Below are positions 11,471 to 24,872 of a stretch of 64,000 nucleotides of DNA, one piece after another; within the stretch, counting starts at the first letter, position 1, and every line of letters starts with the position of its first letter. The stretch covers positions 29,684,001 to 29,748,000 of the forward strand of contig NC_077240.1 of NCBI RefSeq assembly GCF_947179165.1, read 5' to 3'. The position numbers and the translations under genes were made by a program. The notes beneath the pieces are model-generated. The model was given only the letters and a program-made list of their open reading frames with translations. It searched no databases and was not told the origin of the DNA. This DNA comes from Solanum dulcamara. Its lineage: Eukaryota; Streptophyta; Magnoliopsida; Solanales; Solanaceae.

Positions 11471-14400
11471 TCAAGGACTGCAAATGGGGGGAAAAGAGAA
11501 ATTTAGTCAAATTAAATTAAGGGGAGATCACCAATGAAACCAGGTTAGTAGCATATCTATAGAAGGAAAAGGTCAAAAATACAATTCGACAAAGCTTTGT
11601 AATCTTTACACCGCTAGTCACCTACTACCGCCGTCACCAGCAACAGTATGCCACTTTCAATCGAATCCAAGAGAACATACATGGATCAAAAAACTGAATG
11701 TCAAGTCGAGGCAATAGCTCAACCACCAACTCTCTACACCAAAAGGGTGTGATTCGAGCTGCTGCATCATTGTGTTTCCACAATGGTCCTCCGGATCCAC
11801 GTAAAAGGCTAGGTGTATGTGTATATGAAGGAGGAACAAATGTAAGAGAGTACCAAAATATCAAAAGGACATGGGTTCAGTCTACAGCCATTTTTATTCA
11901 AAGCTTCACAAAAGTCTTCACAAACCTGTAGGACCTAGAGCGAGATCTGGCTGAGCTATCTCCATTTCTTCCAGGACTCTTGAGCCTCCTTGGGGCAGAG
12001 TCCACATCATGAGCAATCTGACTCTTATCACTTGGACTCATGCTGAATCTGCCTTTTTTCTGAATGCGTGGAGAATTTGACCTTGACATTGGTCTTGATT
12101 GCCTTGAAGATCTTCCTTTCGACCTACAATTGCTTTCATCCCTTGGAGAAATAGACCGAGACTTTGACCTGGATCTCCTTGGAGAGTAGTAATCATCATC
12201 ATGATTCTCGTGATCCCTGTCCCTGTGAACCATCGAGTAACTAAGCCACTTAATAATAAGTGCAATGCAGTTTTTGCAATAGATATTGCTGTTGAAAACA
12301 GTACAAACAAGTAAAAGCTAGCTCTGGTTCTCAAATGACTGTTATACCAACTCACAATACCAATAACTACTCACAAAATAAAATTGACATTTAACAAAAC
12401 CACGAAGGTAGAATTTTTATTTTTTTTAAAATGGACCACGAAGGTAGATTCATTCAATATCTTATCTACTAAACCACAACCTTTACCTGTATCCTTATTT
12501 CATAGTCTGGAAAAAACTACAGTTTGATCCAGACACTGTTTAAGCACACTATATGGTACAGTTCTTCAGCATCTGATCACTTCAAAGCTCTCCTTTGCCC
12601 CAACTTTCAAAATCTCGAGATATCTTTCCTTGGGTATTCTCACCAAATGTCAAATGAGTAAAAGCTTCGAAAATCTTTGCCTCTTTGAAGATGATTTCTT
12701 TTGCCAACTATAAGCTCTAAATTATCTCCCTAACTGGACATTATGCAATGTTAAGAAATTAAACATGAATTTTAAGATAAGCAAATGAAGGTCTTTGTGA
12801 TTGTAATATGTCCACACCACTTCAATTGGTTCTCCGTGGTACAGTAGAAGGCTCATCCTTACTAGAAAAAATCCACAAAAGGAAAATCACATGAACTTTG
12901 ATGATGGTGATTTGAAACTTCTGGAGATTCATCACATTTCATGAGCAAGAGTCTTTGACTTTATGGTGATATGGTCCCTTTTCTCAATTGTCTTTATTAG
13001 TCCAGAATTCTTTAAGTCTCTTTCTCAATTTAGCATCTGCATTAATAAAGCCATGTCATTCAAAAATCTACAGGATAGATAAATTATGCCTGCAAGACAT
13101 TTGACATAATCTCAAGATAATAATGCATCTCACAAGAGTACTCAACAAAATTAGAAAGCCAAAGAGCCTAACAAGCTTCCAACTCAAGGGGCTGAGAAAG
13201 CCTCAGCATTCCAGTACATAAGATAACAGACAAATAACTAGAGAAAGGATCAATTCCTAAAATTCAAGTGGATATAGTGATGCTAACACTACTCTAGCAG
13301 ATAAAAATATCCTACTTCACTCTCCTAGGTTCCTAACCACCAAAGAGAAAAAACAAGCATAAAACCATCAGATACCAACTAAGTTTTTGGAAATGGTACA
13401 AAATTGGGTAAGATCCACCAATGTGTATAAGCCTTTAACGGATGTGTGTGGTAACAGGTAAATCCTGAAGGTTGTTCCCATCCCTGTCACAAGAGATGCC
13501 TTCTATCAACCATCTATCCTTTCTACAAACACCCAACTTAGGAGCTATATATGCCAAAAGGAAGTTCAAAATGTAAAAGAGTATATTACCATTACAAAAT
13601 AACAGAAAGAAGAAGAGATAAATAGCACCCAATTACAGAGCATCTTATTATACAACGCAAACAACTGCAATTTATAAAAAAAAGTTTTGACTAAGTGCAT
13701 GCACCATGATACTGCAATAGACGCAAGCAGATCAATGTACAAAGTCTCTCTTCAGGGCAATATTTATCTCTAAATGTAGGAAAACGGACTTTGTCTTGAT
13801 AGTTGAACTTATGCACAGTAGGGCAACAAATTTGTTGCTAATACGACTACAGGCTTCACATTTCGCATATTCCAATAGATGTTCTTCTTAGATTTTGTCC
13901 CATTAGAGACAAACAAACAATAAGAGAACAAAGAAAAACTTATGTTATGAAACACAGACCTTGAGTCACGTCTTGCTGGGGAAGCCGAGCGCGAGTAAGC
14001 TGCCATAGCAAATTCTAGACCATTAATGTTAAGCGAAGAAAAAAAATACTTGACTCTAACACTAAATGTTAAGAAACTAAACAATTATTTTAAAGAAGTG
14101 AGTTGAAATTGTAACTGACAGTGATATCTGCGACTTGGTGGACTGTGTCTCCTGTAGCTACCTCGAGCACTAGGTCCACTAGTTAAACAGGAAAAGTAGT
14201 AGTAAACTTAGATTAAATGATGTGGGTGAATAACACTTGAGCTGGAAAAGAGATTGATAATCAACATGGTTGCAAATTGAAGCAAACCACATATATGTTG
14301 CACCTTGTGCGTAAAACTTTGCGCATTTCTTGAGGGGTCTTTCGATTCTCCTCTGCAAAAACAATCCTAATTTCACGACCACCAATAACTGTACTGTTTA

Positions 14401-16471
14401 AGTGTGCTTTTGCTTCAGCTGCATCTTCAGCATAACGGAACTTCACAAAGCCAAATCCTCGTGGTTCCCTACATATAAGATTAGAAAAAAGAAATACATA
14501 AAACATCACCATGAGCTTCTTTTTTCTTCTCAAAAGAATATCATAGTGGGCGCTTTTTTACTTCTGGAGAAAATCAAAGTGAGCTTTTTTTTTGTTCTAA
14601 AAAAAGCATAGTGTGCAAGTCGCTTGGTCTTTAACTCGGTTAAGGAGGATTACAATATGCAGAATGTTAATGTAAAACTTGTCAATTTATGAAAGTGAGG
14701 GAAGGCTGCTTGCAATTTGGCCAGATATGATGTAAATATTTAGATGCATCCCCTGTATGTGTTAGACCATGCTGGTTTAAGATGTAAAAGAGAACGAGGA
14801 CTGAGGTAGACTTTAATTCCTATTACTTTGGTTGGATTATTCGTAACTTCATATTTACAATATAGGTGTGGTGATCAGTTGTACCTTTGATTAATTAACA
14901 TTTATTTTTGATTGACCTCCTCCTTTCTTTAATTCAGAGGCACAGGAAGTCAAATTCTGATTGTTGTGAAAGTTACTAAATGGATCTATTTTATTCTAAT
15001 TAGATCTAAGAAGAAAAAAATCACTCTGTGGGATACGACATTGGGTTTTGGAGACCCACGTTCTATTGAACTGAACTAATTACATGAAATTAAATTGTCT
15101 CAAAAAAATGTATATTCTAGAGCACACAAAAAGAGATAATTAGAAACAAGTGATGCTAACTGGTTGATATTAAAGCTTAAACTTGTTGATAAACTCACCT
15201 AGTCAAATATTTGCGAGGAGACTCTCTAATGGTGGTGCGAAATCTGTATGTAGATAAAAGGTGTAGCGAACCTTTATTTATTGAATATTCGAATGAGACG
15301 TCTATATCAATGTTGTCAAAGGCGCGCTTAAGCCCAGAAGCAAGGCGAAAAACATGTTGAGCGCTTTGCCTCGCTTAATGCCCGCTTCAGTCTCGTCATC
15401 AAGGTTATAAGACATACTTTCCTTTGCCAATGAGCCTCTTTGAAGAGGCAACACTAAACAATTGATATTTCACTTTATCGTGATTACTTTTTTCAATTTC
15501 TTTGTTCATATATTTATCATTCATGCTTCTAATTATTAGTATTGGACTAAACATATATATTTGTATTTGTTTCCCCTTTGAACCTTTTTTCATTGAAGCT
15601 CACGTTTTATATGCGCTTTGTGCTAAAATCCCCAATGGACCCTTAGAGCTTTTTTGCGCTTTCTACTTTTGACAACACTGGTTTATACGAAAAGGATAGT
15701 AAGATAGTGAAGATTCATACTGCCAATACTAACTAGCTAGGTATCAAGGCTTAATTGTGTTGGTATTGATCATAGTGATATCAACAAATAGCAGGACAAA
15801 GGGGAAACATTTCCATCAATTACTAAATATAGTACAAAATGAGAATCCATATAATCAAGGCAAAAGCATACCCAGTATGGTAATTCTTGGGCAGATAAAC
15901 ATCTCTTATGGGACCATAACGTTCAAAGGGGACCCTAAGATCTTCCGGCCTGCAGAAAAGGTACAAAATGATTAACTTAGCACAGACAAAAAAACACTAG
16001 GTTAGTCTTCCAGTCTCAGCATTGGTTGAGAGAGTTACTCGTATCCGTCAAAATAAATCGAGTTGCCCGAAAGCTGGGCGGACACCACAATTATAAAAAA
16101 CATGCAGCAACATTTGCTGAGAGAGAGAAAGCAAGCAGTTTATGCAATAGAAATGAAAACTACTCTATCTAACCTGTACAAAAATCGGGTGTGTCATGTT
16201 TTATTAAACCCACGTTAACTGATAAGCAAAAACCACTAGCCGCAAAGTAACCCGTAAGCAGGGCAGGACACCACTCCCACTAGGAAAAAAAAAACAAAAT
16301 TGGGAAAGGGGATTCATACCTGGCCCTAAGGGAGATATTACGAACGAGAAGGCCACAAGGTCCCGGAGAGCGACGGTCTCGGCGCCGGTCACGTGGTTCG
16401 TCGTAGCGTTTACGTCTTACGGGACTGTAACTTCTGCTAGGGCTCCGACTACGGCTTCTGTACCTTCCCAT
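11471..16471 (-). CDS. SCL28: SC35-like serine/arginine-rich splicing factor (SCL28-like)
   Basis: This is a nuclear pre-mRNA splicing regulator of the plant-specific SCL group. Seven coding exons read on the minus strand: 16471-16320, 15949-15872, 14468-14304, 14178-14120, 13999-13960, 12222-11926 and 11477-11471. All have GT-AG borders and compatible phases, giving 265 codons plus stop. The short N-terminal extension is rich in RS and charged residues (MGRYRSRSRSPSRSYSP). One RRM follows, with RNP2 LLVRNI at residues 41-46 and RNP1 RGFGFVKF at 80-87, ending ENRKTPQEMR near 127. From about 132 there is an RS domain that ends RSRSRSYSP; the last codons sit on a separate tiny exon. The N-terminus and the ENRKTPQEMR block favour SCL28 over SCL30, SCL30A or SCL33; this is from memory of the family. 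No break is seen, so it looks functional. Confidence 0.9.
15310..15679. mobile_element. MITE in intron 2 of the SR gene
   Basis: A ~370-bp segment has inverted ends: ATGTTGTCAAAGGCGCGC on the left and, on the complement of the right end, AGTGTTGTCAAAAGTAGA. It is locally GC-rich with repeated GGCG/GCGC words. It encodes nothing, and no clean target duplication was found, so its superfamily (hAT or MULE) is undecided. It lies in the 1.4-kb intron that splits the RRM coding sequence. Confidence 0.6.
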
Positions 16472-16477
16472 TATCCA

Positions 16478-16486
16478 AAACCCTAG
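16478..16486 (+). promoter_or_regulatory. Telo-box in the SR gene leader
   Basis: AAACCCTAG lies 7 bp upstream of the SR gene start codon, in the 5' leader. Telo-boxes are common near the transcription starts of plant genes for translation and RNA-processing machinery. Any activity here is inferred from the motif only. Confidence 0.45.
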
Positions 16487-16624
16487 TTTGATTTCCTTGG
16501 AATTGAAAACCCTTGCCCTAATTTTGGAGATAATAACTTCACAGCTCCGATTAGAGGTGGATTGACGTGACCTTTTAGAGTAATTGGCGCGATTTTCACT
16601 CCTAATATATGCGATTTTTGTAAC

Positions 16625-16630
16625 TTTATA
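16625..16630 (-). promoter_or_regulatory. Candidate TATA box of the SR gene
   Basis: TATAAA on the minus strand about 155 bp upstream of the ATG, at a distance that would allow a ~125-nt leader. It is the best TATA candidate in the short upstream region left before the LINE at about 16850, but that region is AT-rich. Confidence 0.3.
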
Positions 16631-17452
16631 CCTTATTTTATCATATTTAATTATTTGCACTCTAATTTTCTATTTTTTTATAAAATTATAAAAGCTCTCC
16701 TTTTTCAATTATTTTAATGATAAAATAAAAAAATAACATAGTATTGTATTTGTTAGGATTTAAAAATATAACAATAATAATAATATAATTAAATTACTTT
16801 ATACCAATAACATAATTGATTGTCTTGGTCTATATGGGATAGGACAATTAGTTGTAATAGGGTTGTAGCAAGGGAAGTGTTGGGAGTCTCGACAGGTAGC
16901 CATGGCCGGCATCTAGGGGACTGGTGGTGGAATGGAGAAGTTCAAGGGAAGGTGGAAGCAAAGAAGATAGCGTATGCGAAGCTGATAGAAAGCAAGTATG
17001 AGGTGGAGAAGTGGACGAATAGGGAATTTTATAAGATAGCGAGGAAGGAGGTGAAGTCGGCGGTTTCGACGGCAAAAACGGTAGCTTTTGAACGCCTTTA
17101 TGCTGAAATAAAAGAGAATGGCGGGGATTAGGAAATTGTTCAAGCTAGCCAGGGAGCGAGAGAGAAGGGCACACGATGTGGATCAAGTAAAATGCATTAA
17201 GGACGAGCATGAAAAAGTATTGCTAAGGAAGACTCTCATTAAACAGAGATGGCAGTCGTACTTCCATAATCTCTTGAATGAAGAAGGGAACAGAGAGATT
17301 GTGTTGGGAGATTTGGAACATACAGGGAGGCTTCACAATTTTGGGTGTTGCAGGAGTATTACGGTCGAAGAGGTTAAGGGTGTTGTGCGTAGGATGCGCT
17401 GGGGAAGAGCGACCGAACCTGACGAGATTCCTAGAGAATTTTGGAAGAGCGT

Positions 17453-20400
17453 TGTCATGACCCAACCCCATAGGTCGTGACTGATGCCCGAGTTGGGCAC
17501 CCATACGTACCCTTAGCCCAAATTAGCACACTATCCGAGTAACATAGGTAATGATCAGAAGGGATCTCTAAACAGATCACAGAAACATATATAGCGCATG
17601 AGGGTCGATAGGCAGTCGCGAAACACACAAAACCCAAAACCATATATACAAAACCCACAACATAACTCTGTCTACAGACCTCTACAGATGATAACCTAGT
17701 CATATAACGGGACAGGGCCCCGTCGTACCCCTGACCAACATATCCAAATATACAGAGATAAAGTCAGTACTAAAATACAAGCTCCGAACAAGGGAGCACT
17801 ATCAACGACGCAGCAAATGTCCTAAACAGGCGGATCAGCAAATCGAACTTCGGTACCTACGGGCATGTAACGCAGCCCTCGAAGAAAGGGGGGTCAGTAC
17901 GAAAAATGTGCCGAATATGTAAAGCATGAACTGTAATAAATAAAATTATAATCTGAATAATATGTGCAGAAAACAAAATAAATGTTCAGAATTTCAAAAT
18001 ACTTATCATAATCACAAATCATATATGCAAAGACATATGTCATATCCGGCCCCATTATGGGACTCGGTGAACAAAACATGGTCGCCCTCCCATCATCGGT
18101 GCCACGGCACAACATAACACCAGAGTAGAGAATATCTCCGTAACAAATCATATCATATCAGATGGTCATATCGAATCATATCAGATCATATCATATCATA
18201 TTATATCCCAAACATATGTGTACATGGCACAGTATAACTCTGTGGCATAACATACACCACTCCATGTACATGTCATACCTGCCCCCTCACGTCGGGACAC
18301 GGTGAACAATGCAGAGAAATACGCACGAAAACATATCCTGGCCCAGGCTCAGTGAAAGAGTGGTTACGGTATACACGAGTAGACTAGTGAGAACTAAATG
18401 CAATTTAAAATTTAAAATATTTATACAGACTCGATAGCATGGTTTCGATAACCAATCATATATAAAAAGACTTGAATAATGATAATAGTGCAAGTCTTTC
18501 CAATATCACGATAATCTATGTAAAAAAAATAATCTGAAATCGTTTTCATATTTCAAAATGTAATTTTTTTAAAAAAATATTTCAAAATGTAATGGAACTT
18601 ATGGAATAATTAGTCGTATAATATTCGGAAGAGTAGCAAAGAGTTTTTTTCAAATTCTACCTAACGTAAGCCTAACGGAATAACAAAGAAAAATTCGGAA
18701 TAGTGGGACCCACCTCGATCAAATGAGGTGACGTATACAAATTACGTGCGTTAAACTTCATAACGTTATTTATAAAAGTTTCAAGGTAGTCGGTTTCTAT
18801 TTGTGCAAATTCTAGAAGTTTAGACAATTTCTTCAAAAATATTCATAAATACCTAATTCAATTCTATTGAATAAAAAAGGGGTAATTTTGAGCGTCGATT
18901 CCGAAGAGTAGAGTCATCCCCGAGGCTTGTATCCAAACCTATTACACCTAGGACATGCCAAGAGAAGAAAAGGCAAAGCTTTACATACCTTATTGGCCTT
19001 TTATGCTTGTCCAAATTAAATTCCCGTTTCCTCCAAAATCTACAATTGGTCACATTTATCAATTACTATTCATAAAACTTTAAGATTCAATTTTACCAAT
19101 ACTTGTCTACAAAAATTTCGGCAGCATCTCCCCTGTATATATGACAACTCCGAGATTTCAACTCGGCCACAATATCAACAACCAAGCCAACAACAACACC
19201 AATACCATCAATAATCAATTTAAAATGCACCATAACATAAATTGGTTTCTTTTTCAACTAGTGCAACAACTTTCAACCCAACTTTGCATTTCCAAATAAA
19301 TATGAATATGTTCATAATTAATTTCAACTCATTCCAACATAAGTGAAAAGTATTCCAGGTAATCTATCCAATATTCATCAATTCCATATTTCACCCAAAA
19401 ATTCCATAAATGCAACAAAACTATTATAATTCATTTTCTTCTTTCAACTTCATAATCAACATCAACAATCCACACTTTTAACAACTTTACCTTCATAATA
19501 TTATAAAATCATACTAAAAGTACATAATTCTCTACAATCCATTTCAATACCAACTTAACCCATTTAAGCTTCACTTATATTCCAAGAATCACAACAACAA
19601 TTAACAAACTATACAAACTTAATTTTTTTCCATTTCATCACCTAACCCATATTTTCAACTTCAAATAAATTCATTCAACTTCCCATTCCAACATAAATTT
19701 TTTTACCATAACTAATACTCCATAACTACTACTAAAATACTACACAAAAATTTAATTCATCTTGCCTCCACAATCTTCATATACATGGATTTATACATAT
19801 GTAAAATCCACCATGCAAACTCCCATATTTCCATAAATTCTACACATCTCTACATACTACAACATAAACAACCTTCATAACATAATAAAAATGAATTAAT
19901 TCTTACCTTTTTTTCTTCTAACTTCTTCACTCCAAAATCAATTAAACAAGCCTCCAATCTTCCAAAATAACTCCACCATGTTATAGAGGACCCTTAAATT
20001 AGTGGGAATACTAGAAGAAAATATTTTTGGGAGCAAGATTTCAAGGATCAATTTTTTTTCCCCTTTGGCCGATTTTCTTCTCTTTTTTTTTCTTGTTTCT
20101 TTTGTTCTTCACTCCTCTCAATTAGTCTTGAAAGTTCTAGGAACTTATGACTAAGTACCCTTTTATGTCATTCATCACTTGGATGAAAGACTTGGGCTTG
20201 GATCCTTGTCATGGACCATGGCAAGGTTGGGCCTATCTTCTTTCTTTCTTTATTTTTTGTTCTATTTCCTTTCAAGCCCAATCACTTAGCCCATATGTTT
20301 TCATAAAACTACATATTGTGAAATTTTAATTTTTCCCTTAGCCTTTTCCAATCCCATCATGAAATTTCAATTTTGACCTCGACCTTTTCCAATATTTTCA

Positions 20401-20561
20401 TCACCAAATTCCAATTTTGCCCTCAACCTTTTCTAGTATTTTCACCTCCAAAATTTTCATAACCGACTTACATATCAAACAAGATCAAAACATAACATTA
20501 CCCTTAACTTGTTACAATTATCCCGAAATATCCAAATGGGAAAAAAATACGGGATATAACA
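17453..20561 (-). mobile_element. Solo LTR (LTR B), 3.1 kb, inside the RTE LINE
   Basis: The segment starts TGTCATGACCCAACCCC, the complement of a gypsy LTR 3' end, and ends GGGATATAACA, so the LTR is in minus orientation and reads TGTTATATCCCG at its own 5' end. Flanks AGCGT (17448-17452) and AGCGC (20562-20566) match 4 of 5 bases. Removing it restores the LINE reading frame. No coding, PBS or second LTR is present. TCATA-rich simple repeats occur near 18140-18210. Confidence 0.8.
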
Positions 20562-20566
20562 AGCGC

Positions 20567-21939
20567 GAGTTCGTTAGGTTTGGAGTGGCTGACTAGATTA
20601 TTTAATGTCATCTTTAAGATGACAACAATGCCCGAAGAATGGAGGTTGAGCATAATGATCCCTCTATATAAAAACAAGGGAGATATCCAGAGCTGCAACA
20701 ACTATAGAGGTATCAAGCTTCTAAGCCATACTATGAAAGTGTGGAAAAGAGTAGTGGAGATGAGGGTTAGGAGAGGCATGTCTATTTCAGAGAAACAGTT
20801 CGGATTTATGCTGGGACGCTCAACTACAGAAGTCATCCATCTTATGAGGAGACTGGTGGAGCAGTATTGAAAGAGGAAGAGGGACTTGCATATAGTATTC
20901 ATCGATCTAGAAAAGGCTTACGATAAAGTTCCATGAGAGATACTATGGAGATGTTTGGAGGCTAAAGGTGTACCTGTGGCGTACATTAGGGTGATCAAGG
21001 ACATGTATGAGGGTGCCAAAACTAGGGTAAGGACAGTAGGATGGGACTCAGAGCATTTTCCAGTTGTGATGGGGTTGCATGAAGGATCAGCCCTTAGTCC
21101 ATTTTTATTTACCTTGGTGATGGATGGATTAACGCGATAAATTCAAGGTGAGGTGCCATGGTGTATGCTTTTCGCGGATGATATAGTCCTGATCGATGAG
21201 ACTCGTAGCGGAGTTAATGCTAAGCTAGAGGATTGGAGACATACCTTGGAGTCTAAAGGGTTTAAGTTGAGTAAGACCAAGACAGAGTACTTAGAGTGCA
21301 AGTTCAGTGAGATACCTCAGAAGTTTGGCGCGGAAGTTAGGCTTGGTGACCAAGCCATCCAAAAGAAAAGTAGTTTCAAGTACCTTGGGTCTATCATGCA
21401 AGACAGCGGGGAGATTGACGAGGATGTCACGCATCGTATTTGGGCAGGGTGGATGAAATGGAAGCTCGCTTCCGGTGTACTATGTGACAAGAATGTGCTA
21501 CCACAACTTAAGGGTAAATTCTACAAAGTGATGGTTAGATCGGCTATGTTATATGGGGTGGAGTGTTGGCCAGTTAAAAGTCTCTCACGTTCAAAAGATG
21601 AAAGTAGCCGAGATGAGAATATTGAGATGGATGTACGGGCATACCAGGAGTGACAGAATTAGAAATAAGGCTATTCGGGACAAGGTAAGAGTGGCCTCGG
21701 TGGAAGACAAAATGCGAAAAATGCGACTGAGATGGTTTGGACATGTGAAGAGGAGAGACACAGATGCCCCAGTGCGGAGGTGTGAGAGGTTGGTCATGGA
21801 TGGCTTCAGAAGAGGTAGGGGTAGGTCAAAGAAATATTGGGGAGAGGTGATTAGATAGGACATGGCGCAGCTACAACTTAACGAGGACATGACCTTAGAT
21901 AGGAGGGTGTGGAGGACCCATATTAGGGTAGAAGGCTAG
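20567..21939 (+). pseudogene. RTE reverse transcriptase, C-terminal part, decayed
   Basis: This continues the RT interrupted at 17452. Recognisable blocks are [35 protein letters not shown] and the catalytic FADD in [13 protein letters not shown] near 21160-21195. The C-terminal RTE region ([31 protein letters not shown]) runs to a stop near 21939. In-frame stops occur near 20868, 20934 and 21138, with a frame change near 21590, so no active enzyme is possible. The decay is light enough that most motifs remain. Confidence 0.88.
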
Positions 21940-22293
21940 TACATAGTCTCGTTATTCTTCCGTATTCTCTCGTTATTCTTTCGTATTAGTAGGCACATCA
22001 GCGCACTATAATTTATTTTGCTCTGACTTCTGTTAGTATCTCTCTATTACTTTCTTTACTTTGATTACTCTATTTTATCTGTGTCGCTTTCGTTATTTGC
22101 GTTATTCGTTATTTGTTTTCCTATGTTGCTTTGAACTTCTTAGCCTCATCTGACCTCTTTTGATGCTTCTTTTGAGCCGAGGGTCTCTCAGAAACACTCG
22201 TCCTACCTTGGTAAGAGTAAGGTCTGCGTACACTTTACTCTCCTCAAACCCCACGTTGTGGGATTTCACTGGGTTGTTGTTGTTGTTGTTGTA

Positions 22294-24872
22294 TCTATAC
22301 TATATTAAAAGCACGAAAATTCTTAAAATGTTGATTGAACTTTTTACCCTTCATTAAAAGACTTTCCTTTAGACAATATCGTCTTTTTACTATTTTCCTT
22401 CAATTATTATTTCATTATTTTTGTTATATATTTAATATTACTTTATACATATACGAGTACTCTTAAATATGGCAAGTTTTTGCTTATGTCCGTAATTTTG
22501 CATGACTACTTCATATAACATTAATTAATTAATGTCCTTTTTAGTTTATGACCCTCTAAAATTATGTTAATTTTTTTTTACTAGATTCCTGAAGTATATG
22601 GGAAGAATATAACTTTAAAATTAACTAGGTTATATGTATTAAATTCTTTCCTATTTAAACTACAAATACTATTTAAAGTTGTTCTTTTTCCTCAAGTAAA
22701 TTGATCACTTTCCATTCCTCTTGATTAACAAAAACTTACGGAAGTTTTTCTTTAGAAAAAGAAAAACTTGATCACTTTTATTCATTTTAGCCATAGGACT
22801 TTTTGTTTCTAGTCATATTTTGTCTAATAGAGTATTTTTAATTGATACAAGAAAGTAGTGACATTCATTTGGCATTATTAGATTTTAAAATAAGATTAAA
22901 AAATCATGATAACTCCTTTTATTGAATTTTTAATATATTTTAGATAAAAAATTTGAAGATGTTAAATAACAAATAAAAATATTGAATTCTTTTACATATA
23001 TTAATTTATATTGTTAACTATATTTATATTTGTATTACTTTATAAACATAAAGGTCCTTAGAAATATTGATTGAATTTTTTGCCTTTCGTTAAAAGAATT
23101 TATAGACAAATTTGTCATTTTTATTTTCCTAATATAATTACTTAATTATTTAGTAAAATAAAATTTCACATGACATAAAAAGAAAAAAGAAAGACAAGTA
23201 GGTTAATAGTTAACATTTTCGTATGTTAAGATGCGCATTAAGATTTATGAATCTAAATACACATCTGAATATTAAGATATTGCATAGAGATCTGAATAAT
23301 AAATAATTAAGATTGTTTGTTTTTTCAATCAAGATCTGAATGTATAAATTTTGTCTTTGTTTAAAAAATAATAAATATAAAATTTTGATCTATTATTATA
23401 CCAATAAAATATTTTAAAACTTTTATTTGACCATTAGTGGTGGTGATAACTAATAATGGTGATTAGGTGTATTGATTTGTGATATTGTTGACTGATAATG
23501 GTGATTCTGGTAATATCGTTATAATATAATGGTTGGCAGCAGTGATCAATCGTGGTTATTGTTGGTGACGACTGATAATTAGTAATGGAACGATACTGAT
23601 TACTAATGATGATGGTGATCATGATGATAGCGGTTAGTGATATATAATATTGACTAATGGTGATAATTATCGATAGTAACGAGTGGATGTAATAATGATC
23701 GGTGGTGATTATTGCAAATGATGGCTAATGGTGATAGTGGTTGATTTTGGTGTTGATTTTTGTGATTTTGCGGTAGTGGTGGTTGTGGATGATAAGTGGT
23801 AATGATTGACTATGGTGGTAGTTGTGATTGAAATGATCGTTGTAAGTGGTGGGTGAAAGTTGAAGGAAAACGGTGAATTGTCATCTTTGTAGAAATTCTT
23901 AAATACACATTTTTACAATATTAAGACCTCCTTTGTTTTTATTAAGATTAAGACGTCTGAATGTGAATGCACATCTTAATATTAAGATATTCATTAAGAT
24001 TTAGAGGTCTCTGAATCTAAATACACATTTGAATATTAAGATGTTGCATTGATATTTGAATACTAAATAATTAAGACTATTAGTATATCTTTAGCTAATG
24101 CTTTGTATGTTTATAAAGGGGCAGATCCAAAAGTTTGGGTACAAATTTACGAAAATCCAATTGTTTCATCGAGTTCCGTTAGACATGATGACTTTGTGGG
24201 TGCACTCAATTGTTCTATTTCAAACTTAGTGTTGGACTCTATTCATGTTGCTCTTAATTGTGTTTTGAAGTTTCACCTTGAAAAGTTGTCATCTTATGGT
24301 TCCGAGTGTGTTGCACATGTGCATCACGTCAAGACATCAATCACTATAAAATAAATTTAAAAAATAAATTATTGTAAAATAGAATTTTTGACTTTAAATA
24401 AAATATAATTTTTCTTTGAATTCGACAATGAAAAATGAGATTTAACGCTTTTTTTTGTAAATGGCTAAAATGACTCCTAAACTATAACCAAATTTACACG
24501 GATACACTCATATTTTAGGGGGCTTTGCCTATCTCTTGGAGAATATTTTTCAAAAAATAATTGGACTAAGTTCTAGCAAATTTAGATAATTACTATTGAA
24601 GGCAGAAATTTGGAGGTAGGGATGCTAGATGGTGGGGATGAGGGCAATAGGAATGAAGGTGGGGTGGAAGTGAATATGAGAAGTGTGTTAAGAGTTTGGA
24701 AATATATGATCAATCTAAAAAGTGTTTAAATTAACATGCATACACACGCTCACTGAATTTAATACCTTTTCATAAATTATTAAATTAGTAAGTGACTATA
24801 TTTTTTGAGCAATTTATTCGTCCTACTATTATTGATGCGACACACACGTGCAACGCCCGTACTCTAAACTAG
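22294..24872 (+). mobile_element. Non-autonomous Helitron-like element, unit 1 of a three-unit cluster
   Basis: Starts TCTATACTATATTAAAAGC after an A, exactly at the end of the LINE tail, and ends CTAG before T at 24872. The subterminal hairpin is degraded (ACGTGCAACGCCCGTA). A second copy of the 5' region recurs inside near 23050. Direct repeats of a block with TCTAAATACACAT lie near 23240-23330 and 24010-24085. No replicase gene is present. An 83-codon frame at 24103-24354 is unsupported. Confidence 0.6.
23425..23860. repeat. Low-complexity GTGAT/GGT-rich tract
   Basis: About 430 bp of irregular words such as GGTGATAACTAATAATGGTG on the plus strand. The period is irregular, so it is a cryptic simple repeat rather than a clean satellite. 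It lies within the first Helitron-like unit. Confidence 0.7.

Larger units (their letters stand above)
16850..22293 (+). mobile_element. 5'-truncated RTE-type LINE, interrupted by a solo LTR
   Basis: Coding remnants begin abruptly in the endonuclease-RT linker ([20 protein letters not shown] near 16867-16926). They continue to 17452, stop at an inserted LTR (17453-20561), and resume in the RT at 20567. The 3' end carries the sequence ...GGGATTTCACTGGG followed by (TTG)n and a final TA, the RTE tail. Without the inserted LTR the remnant is about 2.3 kb. It lies divergently upstream of the SR gene. Confidence 0.85.

Noticed and set aside
13435..13632. Possible extra exon in SR intron 5
   Set aside because: The frame is open, but there is no RS-type content, and the exons on each side already join in phase without it.
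20147..20329. 60-codon frame in LTR B
   Set aside because: No motif; it lies inside a noncoding solo LTR whose boundaries are well defined.
24103..24354. 83-codon plus-strand frame
   Set aside because: Lies within a Helitron-like unit and shows no domain. It could be a captured fragment, but nothing supports that.
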